Part shown: positions 29,541 to 42,100 of the stretch, in pieces
Numbering within the stretch: position 1 is the stretch's first letter
How the letters are laid out: every line of letters begins with the position of its first letter
Origin: Eleginops maclovinus
Lineage: Eukaryota; Chordata; Actinopteri; Perciformes; Eleginopidae
Reading direction: 5' to 3'
NCBI RefSeq assembly: GCF_036324505.1
Contig: NC_086368.1
Coordinates: forward strand, 620,001 to 684,000
DNA: 64,000 bases
Position numbers and translations under genes: made by a program
The notes under the pieces: model-generated
Database searches by the model: none
What the model saw: only the letters and a program-made list of their open reading frames with translations
What the model was told of the DNA's origin: nothing

Positions 29541-29975
29541 ACTTTTTAGTACAGTGTTCGCTGGTATTTGAACAGCAGCCCCATACCTATGCCAGTGAAC
29601 GAGCCAAGATATGCTATCTAATTAGCAGCCTCCACGGAGCGGCACTTACCTGGGCTTCAGCGGTGTGGGAGACCCAGTCGGGTCTCTGCTTCTCATATTA
29701 CAGTGTTACGGAGGAGATGAGGAAGATCTTTGACCATCCAGTCCGTGGTAAAGACGCCGACAAAAGACTGTTAAACTTACGTCAAGGATCCAGCAGCGTG
29801 GCCGAGAAGGCTGCGGAACGATGAAGCTCTCCAAGGAACCTTCCAGCAATCTTTGATGGAGGTAATCAAGGAGCTGGTTTCCAGAGAGGAGCCAGGTAGT
29901 CTTTATGACCTCCTCCGCCTTGCCATCCGGGTTGACAATCGTCTCTGAGAGCGTCGGAGGGAAAGGACAGGTAGA
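29541..29975 (+). pseudogene. Ty3/gypsy gag fragment
   Basis: Translation LVQCSLVFEQQPHTYASERA, then LISSLHGAALTWASAVWE and IFDHPVRGKDADKRLLNLRQ is a Retrotrans_gag domain of the kind found in fish gypsy elements. After a frame change it continues to LAIRVDNRL and a final ERRRER. It begins directly after the TSD of hAT element H. The pol part of possibly the same element is at 34230-34790. Confidence 0.75.
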
Positions 29976-30129
29976 AGTGTTTTCTCCAAACTTCCGGTTG
30001 CATAAGATTGAGTAGATATGCGTCTCGCTCCCAAACATTTAGTATTTTAACTTTCCCAAAGCCCATAATTCTACTTTAAGTTAATAACAAGTGAATAATA
30101 ATATAATCTCGCCTAAACGCATCACCAAA

Positions 30130-30800
30130 AAATGACAACTAAATCGACTAAACAGAGCAAAAACAAACAACACGCCAGGGCCGACCTTCCAGAGGAAGCT
30201 AGCAATGAAGCATGGCCTCCATTTCCGGCCTCCTGGACGATCTCCATAAAGCCCTGTCCGCCGATTTCAGGACGGCCATATCGGCCCTCGACTTAAAGCT
30301 AGATCGCATTCAAGTGACAGTGTCAGACCACGGGCAGACAATTGCTTCACTGGAATCCAACGCCAATCTGCAGGATGAACGTATGTTAGCCCTGGAAGCT
30401 AGCTGCGCTACGCTAATGGAGAGCAATGCTAAGCTACTAGCCAAAGTCACCGACCTCTAGTCCTGCAGCTGCCGCAACAATATTAGAATTGTGGGCCTGC
30501 CTGAGTCCATTGAGGGGCCTCGTCCCTCCACTTTTTTCCCGGACATGCTGATGGAGGTCCTCGGTGAGGGTGTCCTGGATTCGCCATCAGTTCACTCAGT
30601 ACAAAAACCGAAGTTGGGACAGAGGCCGAGGCTCGTTATCGTTCGGCTCCACTGATACCAGCAGAAGGAGAAGATCATCCACAAAGCCCGGACCAAGAGA
30701 AGCCAGCTATAATACCGAGGTACTCCTATTGATATTTACGAGGATTATGCACCAGAGGTGATGGAACAGCGTTACAAATACCAGGGAGTTTATGTCGGAG
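30130..30800 (+). pseudogene. L1-like LINE ORF1 relic
   Basis: From 30212 an N-terminal coiled-coil segment (LDDLHKALSADFRTAISALD, LDRIQVTVSDHGQTIASLES) is followed, after a stop at 30458, by the start of the RRM-like region with NNIRIVGLPESIEGPRP. This is the ORF1p layout of fish L1/Tx1-type LINEs: trimerising coiled coil then RNA-binding domain. Frame changes and stops follow. Confidence 0.7.
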
Positions 30801-30999
30801 CTCTATAACCTGGGGCTGTGTTGTTTCCCGCGAGGCTTTCCATCGTAACGAAGGATGGCGGTAAGAGGAGATTTTCAATGAATTGCGGAGGCTAAGGACT
30901 ACATGACATCTAATCGTCCTGACGATAACTGGCACAGGCATGGTACCTAGCCACTCTGACACACCTTGTGCCTTGTTGTAGGCCAGTGAGAGAGCAATA

Positions 31000-33900
31000 T
31001 CATTTTTTTATTAATGTCCTTTCATAAGCACACTTTGACAATTATTGTGGGAAACATCCCGCTTCCCAACACTGCATCGACATTGCACTGCTCGCACTCT
31101 ATTGTTTACATGTTGTGGTCCCCCATCAAAGCCTCCACTCTGAGCTTAAAACACTCTTGCTATAGTGCGAGGGGACCCAAGCACTCTGACTGTTTTTTTT
31201 AGCTGCCTGAGTTGACTTGGCAGCTCACTAACATAACAACTAAACATAAGCTTAGCTGTTAAGCTTTGAGCCACAGCACTCAGTCATGGTTGTATTTTGG
31301 GTTTAACTCCAGGTATGGTCACATTTAGGTTTATGGGATGTTTTTTTCTGTTTTTTCCTTTCCGATGTTATTATTATTGTGTTTGTTTGTGTTTAGCTTT
31401 TTGCTCATGATCCGCATCTTGACAGATCAGCCCCTAGAAATAGCAACCCATCAAAATCCTCCAATGTGCTTTTGAATTATTCGGCACAATTAGGAATGTC
31501 AGACCCTTGGAGATTTAATAATCCTTCTCACACGTCCATCACACATTTTGACGGATTGATTTCTTTCTGCTGGATAATAATTTGCTGCATCTTACCAGCT
31601 CTTGCGAGTACCACCCCATAGTTACCTCAGATCATGCGCCTGTGTCTATTGACATCCACTTCCCTCTTAGCGTGTCACCCTACAAATCATGGCGGTTCAG
31701 CTCCCACCTGCCTCACAGGTTCGTCTGTATATTGAATTCAATGATGTGTCACTCATTAGTAGTGGTATTCTGTGGGAGGCTCTCAAGGCCTACGTTCGGG
31801 GGCAAGTCATTGCATACGTTTCATGACTAAGAAAGGCTGAAAAGGCTCGGCTTTTGGAAATCGCGGATGAACTACAGAAGGTTAATGAAACTTACTCTTA
31901 ATCCCCCTCAACTGCCCTTTATAAAGAACGTCTTTTACTGCATTCAGAACATGAACTTTTAATGGCGAACATGATGGAAAAACAATTACGACAAACCAGG
32001 CAACGCTTTTTTGAACAGGGTGATAAGGCTGGGAAGCTTCTGGTTCAGCAGGCCCGTGCAGTCAACGCTTCCAGATGAATCCCCAAAGTCAAGTCGCCTG
32101 AGGGCAATTTAGTCTCCGACCCAATTGAAATCAATAGATCCTTCTTTGAATTCTACAATAGCCTTTACTCAACCGAATGCCCTACAATTGACACAATGAA
32201 CCCCAACCCCCTTGACTCTTTAACTTACCCCAAAATTAATTAAATTGATGCTGGTGTACTAGGTGGCCCTATATCAGTCTTAGAAATACAGGAAGCAATC
32301 AAATCGATGCCAAACAGGAAGTCCACGGGTCCTGACGGCTTTACAGTGGAATTTTATAAGGCAAATTCGACTCTGTTAGTTCCAATTATAGCGAGGATGT
32401 TTAATGATTCCCTTCAGGTAGGCCAATTACCAGCAACCCTGTCCATGGCATCCATCTCTTTGCTTCTGAAGAAAGGCGAAGACCCTACTCTTTGTGGTAA
32501 CTATAGACCCATCTCTCTTTTAAATGTGGATTGTAAAATACTGGGTAAGATTTTGTCCCTCCGCCTCCAATGTCTGATACCATCCATAATTCAGCTGGGC
32601 CAAACAGGCTTTACATCTGGGAGATGTAACACCAGGAGGTAACTCAATGTAGTTTTCTCTCCCTCATCTAGCATCCCCGAAGTTGTAGTCTCACTTCATG
32701 TGGCGAAAGCGTTTGATAGTGTGGAATGGAGCTACCTGTGCTACATTTTGGGAAAATTTGGCTTTGACTCTAAATTTATAGCCTGGATTAAACTTTTGTA
32801 TACCGTCCCCTCTGCATCTTTACACACCAATGGCTTTCAATCATCTCCTTTCCCTCTCCAATGGGGGACACATCAAGGATGCCCACTTCCCCCCCTGTTT
32901 TTCAACTTGGCCATCGAGCCTTTAGCTATCTGGCTCAGATGCCATGATGGGTTTGAGGGCATCTCTCGTCACAGCCTCGTCCATAAACTTTCCCTTTATG
33001 CTGACGACATCCTCGTATATATTTCCAACCCGGTGTCCTCACTTCCTCCTATATTGTCAATCCTTGACCAATTTGGAGGTTTTTAGGGTATAAGTTAAAC
33101 CTCCAAAAGAGCTAAGTATTTTTCGTAAACCAATTGGCTAAAACTCTGCCCGAAGCTACTTTCCCCTTCGCGACTGCGCCGGATGGATTCAGGTTCTTGG
33201 GGGTGTACATCCGCAGCTACTTTAAGGATTTGTTTAGCAAAAATGTTCAGCCACTATTAAGTGAATGCAAATTAGACTTACCAGTGGGCCTCCCTCCCCC
33301 TCCCCCTGGTTGGACGTGTTAATCTTATCAAAATGGTTATTCTGTCGAAATGTTTATATCTGTTCCAACATATTCCTATTTGTATCAACAAATCATTTCT
33401 TACCAGTCTCGACCGACAATATAATGTGTTCATCTGGAATGACAAGCCTGCTCATCTTAAAAGATCCATTCTTCAGCTCCCCAAGTCAGAAGGTGGTCTA
33501 TCACTCCCTAACTTCCGCTACTACTACTGAGCCTGTAATATTAATAGACTCCTCTACTGGGTTGGCTGCAAATCTCCTGACTCCTGCCCACCCTGGGTCC
33601 GTACTGAGACTTCCTCCTCCTCTGGTTCAATACATTCCTTAAACTGATCTCAACTTCCTACATTAACCCACAATATTTAGAAAAACCCAGAGGTCACTAG
33701 TACCATTAAAATATGGCTCCAATTCAGGAAACAACTTGGCCTACATAGGGCTTCAAAGCTCACTCCGATTTTAAATAATCACTTGTTCTCCCCATCCTGC
33801 TCTGACCCCTCTTTCCATATTTGGGCGGCTAATGGTCTTATTGCGATTAATGACCTGTACAAGGATGGGATTTTCTCATCCTTCACATCCCTGTCAGCTA

Positions 33901-34125
33901 AATATAAACAGCCATCTTTTTTGCATTTTCCAAATTAGGCATTTTGTCCAAAAGCAATTTCCCCACTTTCCCAACCGCCCCGCCGAATCTGGAATTGACC
34001 AGTTTCTCACCCTGGGTTTCACCCAAAGACGACTGGTATCCGTTCTATATGACATAATTGTCCCTCTTATCCCTTCCTCTACTGTACCGCTTAAAGAGTA
34101 TGGGGAAGGTGACCCTGTTTTTTTT
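31000..34125 (+). pseudogene. L1-like LINE ORF2 relic (endonuclease remains, RT, C-terminus)
   Basis: Degenerate ORF2 of the same LINE. The endonuclease is barely visible (around 31600 SDHAPVSIDIHFPL). The linker reads RQRFFEQGDKAGKLL. RT follows with SMPNRKSTGPDGFTVEFYKA, GNYRPISLLNVDCKILGKIL, QTGFTSGR, AKAFDSVEW, QWGTHQGCPLPPLFFNLAIE and LYADDILVYIS (YADD catalytic motif near 33000). Then come FLGVYI and NDKPAHLKRSILQLPKSEGG of the thumb/connector and a decayed C-terminus to about 34125. At least six stops or frame changes are present. It separates gypsy gag from gypsy pol fragments. Confidence 0.85.
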
Positions 34126-34229
34126 TGTTTTTTTTCTCTTAAAATGCTGAAAGTGTCTGCAAAAAACCAATACAGATTTTTTTCCGGTACGTTTTTTTTT
34201 CCTCACGACTCCCCCCGCACCTGTCCCAT

Positions 34230-34790
34230 GTACTGTCACGCTTTTCTCGGCTACATCATTGCTCAGGGGCAGGTGCAAATGGACCCAGGTAAAGTCATGG
34301 CTGTTTCAGATTGGCCGGCGGCAACAAACCTGAAACAACTTCAACGTTTCCTTGGCTTTGCACATTTTTACAGAAGGTTTATCCATAACTACAGCTCTCT
34401 AGCAGCACCACTCACGTCCCTCACGTCTACTTCAATCCCTTTCAGATGGACCACTGAAGCTGTGATGGCGTTCCAGGAACTGAAACACTGCTTCACTTCT
34501 GCCCCAGTCCTCATCCACCCAGACCCAGAGCTTCAGTTCATAGTAGAGGTAGACACTTCTGACACAGGGGGAGGCGCTGTTTTGTGACAAAGCTCCCTCA
34601 AAGAACTTCACTCTTGTGCCTTCTTTTCGCAGAAACTCTCATTTGCAGAGAGGAACTATGATAAAGGGAACCGGGAACTGCTTACAATCAACCTGGCACT
34701 GGAAGAATGGCGTCATTGGTTGGAAGGAGCTGTCCATCCCTTTGTTGACTGTTACATTGCATTTTCAACTCACCACCCTGACTAGTCATT
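34230..34790 (+). pseudogene. Ty3/gypsy pol fragment (RT end and RNase H)
   Basis: Reads [20 protein letters not shown], then [20 protein letters not shown] and [20 protein letters not shown], with [14 protein letters not shown] of the RNase H start before a stop. A shifted frame goes on with [14 protein letters not shown] and [12 protein letters not shown]. This is the thumb to RNase H junction of gypsy pol. The catalytic RT core, integrase and LTRs are not seen. Confidence 0.85.
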
Positions 34791-34948
34791 ACCACTCTTG
34801 TGAGTAGCTCTCCCGGTCTGATTGTCTACAGGTGTGCTGGAGTCGTTCAGGTGCACTGATGTTAGCACCTGAGCGCCAACATAATGCACGTGTGGCTGTG
34901 AGCTGCACTTGAGGGCTGAGCAGAGTACCAGAAAAAACGGTGAGTACT

Positions 34949-35018
34949 GGCCCACTTTCAGCACAGTATATGATACTGTGATACAGCACAGTATATGATA
35001 CTGTGCTGAAAGTGGGCC
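34949..35018. repeat. 70-bp near-perfect palindrome
   Basis: GGCCCACTTTCAGCACAGTA and its inverted copy TACTGTGCTGAAAGTGGGCC frame a central inner palindrome CACAGTATATGATACTGTG that appears twice. It could form a cruciform or hairpin. Confidence 0.85.
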
Positions 35019-35032
35019 GGTAATGACTATAT

Positions 35033-35217
35033 ACAGCTCAGGAAAAAATTAAGAGACCACTCCACATTTTTCTCTAAATGTATGGCAGCCATTCCAGTGT
35101 CTGTTGAATTCCAACACAGAGAAATATTGTCAGTAGTTTATAGAATACAATAAAATAAATTAAAAAATCATTTAACTCATTTAAAGTGGTTTTCTTCATT
35201 TTCTTTTGGAGCCGTAT
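35033..35217 (+). mobile_element. Tc1-like MITE
   Basis: About 185 bp, beginning TACAGCTCAGGAAAAAATTA and ending with an imperfect inverted match (TTTTGGAGCCGTATA), with TA at both ends as in Tc1/mariner insertions. The left part is the inverted relative of 26887-27020. Confidence 0.6.
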
Positions 35218-38200
35218 ATGTTGGTGTAAATGCTGAGGGCTTTTATTGAGAAAGGAATGATTTTGTAGCCATCGACAATGAAGGAGAACTAAATGATTTG
35301 CTGGTTTGACAGTTTAGCCGGGAAGTGTGACAGCGTTACAGTGTTAAGGTTAGTCAGAAACTGACTGGGGAAAAGGCAAAAGAGAGGGACTGAAACAGTC
35401 ATAAATAAAAGAGTGAGATTTTGATTTACATGTAGCACCAGCAGTGCAGTTTATCACAGATTTCAGAAGCCTCAGAGCTTCCATAGAATGTGAAGCACCT
35501 ACCACAGACCGAGGACTCCACGGATGGGTATAAGCCATCGCACTCCATTGCTGTTATACTTTAGGACCCCTGCCCATTTGTTGGACTGCACTTCCAATAA
35601 TTTAGGGAAGATCCACTGGAGGGGGGGTCTGTACTGGGAGCTGTGGTAAATCTAGCTGCAATAACAGATATAAAGTGGCTGACGGTCTCTGAGAGGGAAC
35701 ATCAGTCATGTTGGACACCTGTTCACCTGCCTCGGGAAAGCTTGTTTTCATGACAGAAAACTTGTCTGACTTTTATTTAGTGTGGCTGCACACATTTTCC
35801 GATATCTGTGTGTTCACTGAGACCAGATATTTTAAGTTAAACGAGTACAATTGCTCCTTTTTGTTTGCAGATCATTTTGCCTATAAGGTAATATTATATA
35901 TATATCTGACTTGTTTAATGTGGTGTATTGTTATGCACCGATTAATGGTGGAAATGTCTATATTTAGGTAGAGGAAAATAAAAATCACATTCATATTCAT
36001 AGGAATATAATGCACTACGGCCCCAGGCATTCATTATTTCATGTATTTATTCTTCTGCAGAATAACTGTTCTGATTAAATCTTCTTGTGTTGAGTTGTGA
36101 TTTACTCGTCCCACCTCTGGATTACTCATTTTGATCAAGTCAAGCCCTTGAATGTAATAGCTTGTGTTTCTCCAATATACTGTATGTGCTCTATTCCAAA
36201 CATTCTGCTAACTCACAACATATCACATATCTGTGCTGTTGACATTTCCACAAAGTAGGAATATTGAAAGAAAATCTAATAGCTAAAGTCACAATATTTC
36301 AAAATGACATTTAGCCGTTTTCTATAGTTCACCGTGCATCATACGGGCCTGTTACTTTGTCCTAGTCAAATGACTAGAATCTGACCTCCTGATTAATCTA
36401 ATGCTCAGAGCAGTGATTATCAACCAACTGCTGCTGGCTGTAGATGTCTACAAGTGGCACCTTTACACTGCATGTTCATATGATTCATATACAAATATCA
36501 AATGTGCTGCTTTAAATCACAAGCTTTCTGCTTAAAGCGGCCATAGCAGATCTTATAACCACAGTGTTTAAATAAGGTGTGAAAGAGCTCCTCATAGTGA
36601 CCTCTCATCGAGAGAGGAGAGAAAGATGCTCACACACACTTCTCTCTGTACCAAAAAAGTACTGAGGATCACAATTGGCCAGGAGTCTTTTTGGTTATTA
36701 TGGTAAAAATTGTTAAAACTAGTCTTTTCTCTCACTGAGATCTCTTGTGTGTCCAAGAAAAACTCGGCCTCACACATGAGACTGATCCCTCAATTTTTTC
36801 TTCAAAACATGTCTTCACATGTTAATATGCAGCTCTGTGACAGCATACACACAGCCCTGCAGTAAATCACCAATCAGTTCTGCAGATTGGGATGACATGC
36901 GAATGACAGCTAAATAAGATCTTGTCTTGAAAGTCAATAAATAATCCAGTTTCTCAGCAGAAAGGAACCAAAGCCACACACACTGACTGCTCACATGCCA
37001 AGGAAAACTCCAAAGCTTTCCCGCAGGTTGTTTAGAAGCAGATGATTCAAGTTGTCTCCCAGAACTGAAACAGCAGAATTGTTACCTTTTGGCACACAAT
37101 CAAACTCTAAATAATGTTTACAGTTTCACAGCTGAGACAACTCTTTGATACTCCTTCACTCTGACGAGACAGTTTATGCATAGATTTGTCTTGCTCCAGT
37201 GTGAGTTATTAGCTGTTGTAGTAGTTTGAAGGACAACATAGTGGAATCAATCATCACGTTGGAGTTTCACAGGTGGAAGACGAATCCTGAGTCACTCTCC
37301 TAACATAGCCCTGTTGCGTGTCTTGTTGGGTATAATTGTCGAACATTTGGGATGATCAGCAGGTTCCCATCCATTGACTCATTCACTCATCACTCAGCTG
37401 GTCCCAGGTCTGAGAGCGGTGGCACGCAACCAGTCTGAGAGAGAAAGCAGACAAACTCACAAACAACCATACCTGCTGTGTGAGTGCACTTCCTGTCCCC
37501 CGCTGCCAGAGGCCATCCCTGTCTACTCATGCACATCAACATTCCTCTCTGGGGATTACATTAGTATGTTTGTGTTCAGGGTATTGCTGGGGGCAGAAGT
37601 CGGATTGTTTATCACTTTGTGACTATGCATGTTTCAATCAGAGAAAAAAGCTACACAGAAAACTAAAGCGAGGGCAAGCTGATCTGAACTCTTAACTGGC
37701 ACCCAAAATACTTGTATTACAGACAAGATCTGACAATGATAAAATGACGACATTCTGCAACAAAAATAAAACATGAAAACATAATTTCGCATTATGGATA
37801 TCTGTAAGTAAATCCTTCAGAGCAGAGCTGCTTTAGGCTCAATTCCATCCGCCCCCTCCGTCTGCACGTTCGTGCGGAGGGTCCGCCACATTAAGTGGCA
37901 TTCCAAAGCGTGGAGGGGGGGTGGGTTTACCCTCAAAAGCGAGTTTGCATAGCACCTGACCGCTGTGTGTCCCTCAGGAAACACGCCGTGTACAAACAGT
38001 TCCTGCAAACATTTAGACTGGTGAACTCCATTACGGAGTGGGAGTTGGTAGGGTGTGCTTTGGAATTGGGCCTTGGGGCCCGGCCCTTTAACACTGCAAG
38101 GCTGTGGAGGCCTCTGAACACTGTATTGTACTGCTATCTTGTGGCCACACACCCACACAGCACTGTCACTCAACCCACTGGAGAGCAGTCTCCTGTCCCG

Positions 38201-39134
38201 CCCCACAGAGCATGTAGGTAGTTTTCTAGACATTATGAGAAGGGAACATAGATTTATTATGCCTTAAGTTTCATCTTCATAGCGTTGGCTTTTGGTTATG
38301 CTGTTGGAATAACTTCAAATAGGTGCAATGGCACAGAAACATGAGCAGTCAGACTGGTTATAGCTTCATCAAACTGTTGGAAGAGACAAAATAAAGCATA
38401 CTTTACTTTCCCCCGGGGTCACCTCTCAGTGTGCTGTGTATTTTAACATGTGAAATGTGTAGTAGGACAAACTCACATGTGGACAGAATTCCAAATGTGA
38501 AACAATGATGTGATTTCATTTTAATGTACTTTTAAAGTTGTAGATCATCTGGAAAAGGTGTGTGTGGTTAGTTTCCTTTTCATCATGTTTGGCATCACTT
38601 TTGGATTTTTGAATGTCCGTGGGGAGTAAAATGTTATCATACTTGACTTAAGTGATGGAGCTACAAATATAAAACACAAGGTTCAAATGTTTTCCTTCAA
38701 CATATGCCATGTAATTATATGTTAAGTGACAACTTAAAAAAACAGTCAGTCAGTCACACCACTGTCTGCTCTACAGCACCAGGGACTGTTTGCCCTGCCA
38801 GATTAAACACAGCAGACAACACACACAATGTTCCAGCACTCAGCGGATTTTCCACAAGTGAGAGGAAAGGGGAATTGCCTAAAAATACTTTCTGTCTGAA
38901 CTTTGCTTTTGTAGAGTTTAGACCGTAACACAATATTTAAAAATGGTTTCAAAATGTCCAGCAGTTGATAAGGTTCTTGGTTGTCAATCATCCAGCAGGC
39001 TCAGGCGGAGTCATAAGAGAATCCAGAGGAGAGCACATAGCCTCTGCACAGCTGGCCGCTCATGTCAGGCTCTACAGCTCGTCAAGATGTTCTCTTTATC
39101 CTTCTGTCACAACAAATGTCCAGGAGATGTAAAG
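35218..39134. other. Non-coding interval, no gene recognised
   Basis: Nearly 4 kb with only short unconvincing open frames on both strands, no conserved domain, no clear transposon end and only minor simple repeats. It lies downstream (3') of pdrg1 and may include its 3' UTR near 39134. It is the largest stretch in the window without recognisable transposon coding remains. Confidence 0.5.
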
Positions 39135-42100
39135 TCATCTCTTGAAGAGGCTGTTAACAGCTTTGATTTCATCAGTGGACAGAGGAGACAGACTGTAGCC
39201 CCTCAGCTCAGGTTTCCCTGCAAACAAACAAAAGACACACATTCAACACACTGACAGCATTTCCCCCCCTTCAGCTGCTACTGAGCCGTGGATCATCCAA
39301 CCCAGGCCGACATGTTGTATCTGCAGTGGATTTGACTGACAGGGTCTTTAAGTTACTTTCCGAGTTAGTAACCAACATCGGAGTACAGTGAGCAGGATTG
39401 CACTTGCTGGGTTAGTTAAGATAACACATACAGAGGTGTGTTGAACTGGCTTCAGAGTACTGACCTCTGAATTTTAATGGTCCCTGAACCAGACATGCTG
39501 GGTTCAAGGACACAAGGAGACATTTTTTCCCAACACTGTTCAACGGTCCAGGTTTCAGAACTGATGAATCTGCACTAGTTTCATTCTAAAATCTTGAACC
39601 ACAGCATTCAGTCTCATCTGTTCAAATACAAATATAGCACTTCTGTTGGTAAGCAGACTCCGGTAAAGTCACCCACCATAAACCACAAAGAGTGGTTTTT
39701 ATATACATTTCACTGATTCTTGAAACTTTGGCAAAAACATGTCCCACTAGGAAAGGTGCTAATTCTGTTGAAAATTAATAACATTTTCATGAATAGAAAG
39801 AATCAAGGTTATAATCAGGGGGCCCTTTGCACATTTGTAAGGTTCTTTCATAGGTTTGTATTTAATTTGTATTAATTTAAAGATTGTATGCTGGCGCATT
39901 GCCTACAAAATCAGTTGTCCTCGGATAGGAGATAATAATTTCAACTTGATTAAAAAAAATAAAAGTAATAATTGAATTGAATAATATCTTTACCACATGA
40001 AAGAGTACATTGTAATATCTATAAAAAACTACAAACAGTGAGTTTAGAACAATATTTACTATTATTTTGTGGTAGCTCAAAATGTGTCCCACATATTCGT
40101 CACCACCGTCAGATATTTATATAAAGCAATAAAATCTGGCAACTACAAGGTCAACTACATTTCTGAGGACCCCATTGTCAAACCTTGACCTCTACTGCAT
40201 GCTCCAAGATCACCCAAGCTCCTGTAAGTTTATCATTTTCTCTTAAACTTGTTCATATTTTTTGACACTGCTACTGTCACAACCATAACATGTCACCACC
40301 GTTTCTTTTTTATGAATAATATTATATTAGATTATGACATGAATGTATACTTTTCAAGAAGGGGTCTGAGATAGCTAGCAATAGAGGGTAAACAAGATGG
40401 CTAATGTGAACAACTCAGGCATATCATGTGAAAGAGTAGGTTTTTGTCACCACCGTCAGATGTCACCACCGTCAGATTTTCTGTCTGACGGTGGTGACAT
40501 ATAGTCTGACGGTGGTGACAAAATCCCCCAAATGGTCCTCAAAGGAGGCTAGAATATAATTGTTGATCACAATAAATACCAATATGACCTGTAATGTTTC
40601 ATTACTTCCATTATTTCTGTAATACCACCAATATTTCTTCCATACAAGCCTACACTGCATGCTAGTACAATTGATGAACTATACCGTCAGCCTATTGTCC
40701 GACCCTAGGGGATGAAGTGTGCCTTCCATCTCTCTCAATTCACTATTATGCCATGTTTATTTTGCTTACATCATTTAGGGTGCACATAGTGCACCTACTA
40801 CCTACCTACATAGCATATAGTATACAATTCCCCTTGTAGGCTATGCACCTCCAATGACTACTATGTCATGGCATGACAACATTTAACCAAATCTAACATG
40901 CACTGTAATTCCCTACAATTTCATAGTCATTACTCTCAACTTTGACTTTGTATTTTAGGAAGTTATGGCTAGACAGCAGCTATCAGTTGAGGAGAGAAGG
41001 AGAAGAAACAGGGAATATCAGAAGAAGCGGAGAGAAAAAATACACAGTGAGGCAGAGTTAAAGGATGAATACCTCAGAACGGAAAGGCAAAGATGGAAGA
41101 AGAGGGTTGTGGAAGGGAAGCTCAAAAATATCAATGAATTGAATGAAAGGGAAAAGAGAAGTCAGAGAAAGGCTTGGAAACGTAGACAACAAGTATCAAG
41201 AGAACGTAAGAGAAAGGGCTCAGATCACCCAGAAACTCCCCCAGACAGTCCAGTGGATCAGGCCATACACGAGCCAGCTCGGTGTAGGCAGGCTATAGCA
41301 GGAGAAAGGGAAAGAAAGAAAACAAGAGCAAGATACTCTAGAGAGCTGAAAGCTATGAGAAATAAACTTCAGGAGGTAACAAAGGATAGGAACAAAATTA
41401 GAAAGCGTTGGGTACGAGAACAAGCTAAGAATAAAAAAACACAAGAATCACCAAGAAAAAAAACAGAGCAGCTGCTGCGGGGAAGCCAACTCAAAAACCC
41501 TGCCATCAAGAAAACTCTTCTGTTCCACAACGCACTCATTCATGAATTGAAACAAAACAATTCTGCCCACAAGAAAAATAACTTGACTCTGTCAGGCAAG
41601 GTTCTGAAAAAATATCGACTAATTCACCAGACAAGGCAATTCGGCGTAACATATAACACACTGCGGCAGAGGAGGCTTACTGACAAAAAACCTGCATACA
41701 TTCAAACAATTACTCAGAAGGTTCAGGATTTCTTCCATAATGCAGCACGAATGACAACTGACAAACAGGACACAATCACACGCAAAAAAATAAAGCATCA
41801 GAGAATGATCTTGACGGATACAGTATTGAACCTCCACAAGGAGTTCACCAAGAAGGAACCAGGAGTGAAGCTCAGCTATTCATCCTTCTGTGCCTTACGT
41901 CCATTCTATGTCAGAGCACCAAGACCATCGGATCGTAAGACATGCCAATGTCAGTTCCATGAAAATGCTAAGCTGATGCTTGAAGTCCTAAGAGAAAATG
42001 GTGTTGTCAATTCTAGGAAACTGGAGGATAGTTTTGAACTTGTCTGCTGTTCACAGATAAGTGAGGCATGTCTTCTGCGCTCCTGCACCCGGTGTCTCCA

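Noticed and set aside
37817..38233. 138-aa minus-strand frame
   Set aside because: No domain, splice logic or conserved motif; overlaps an equally long frame on the other strand.
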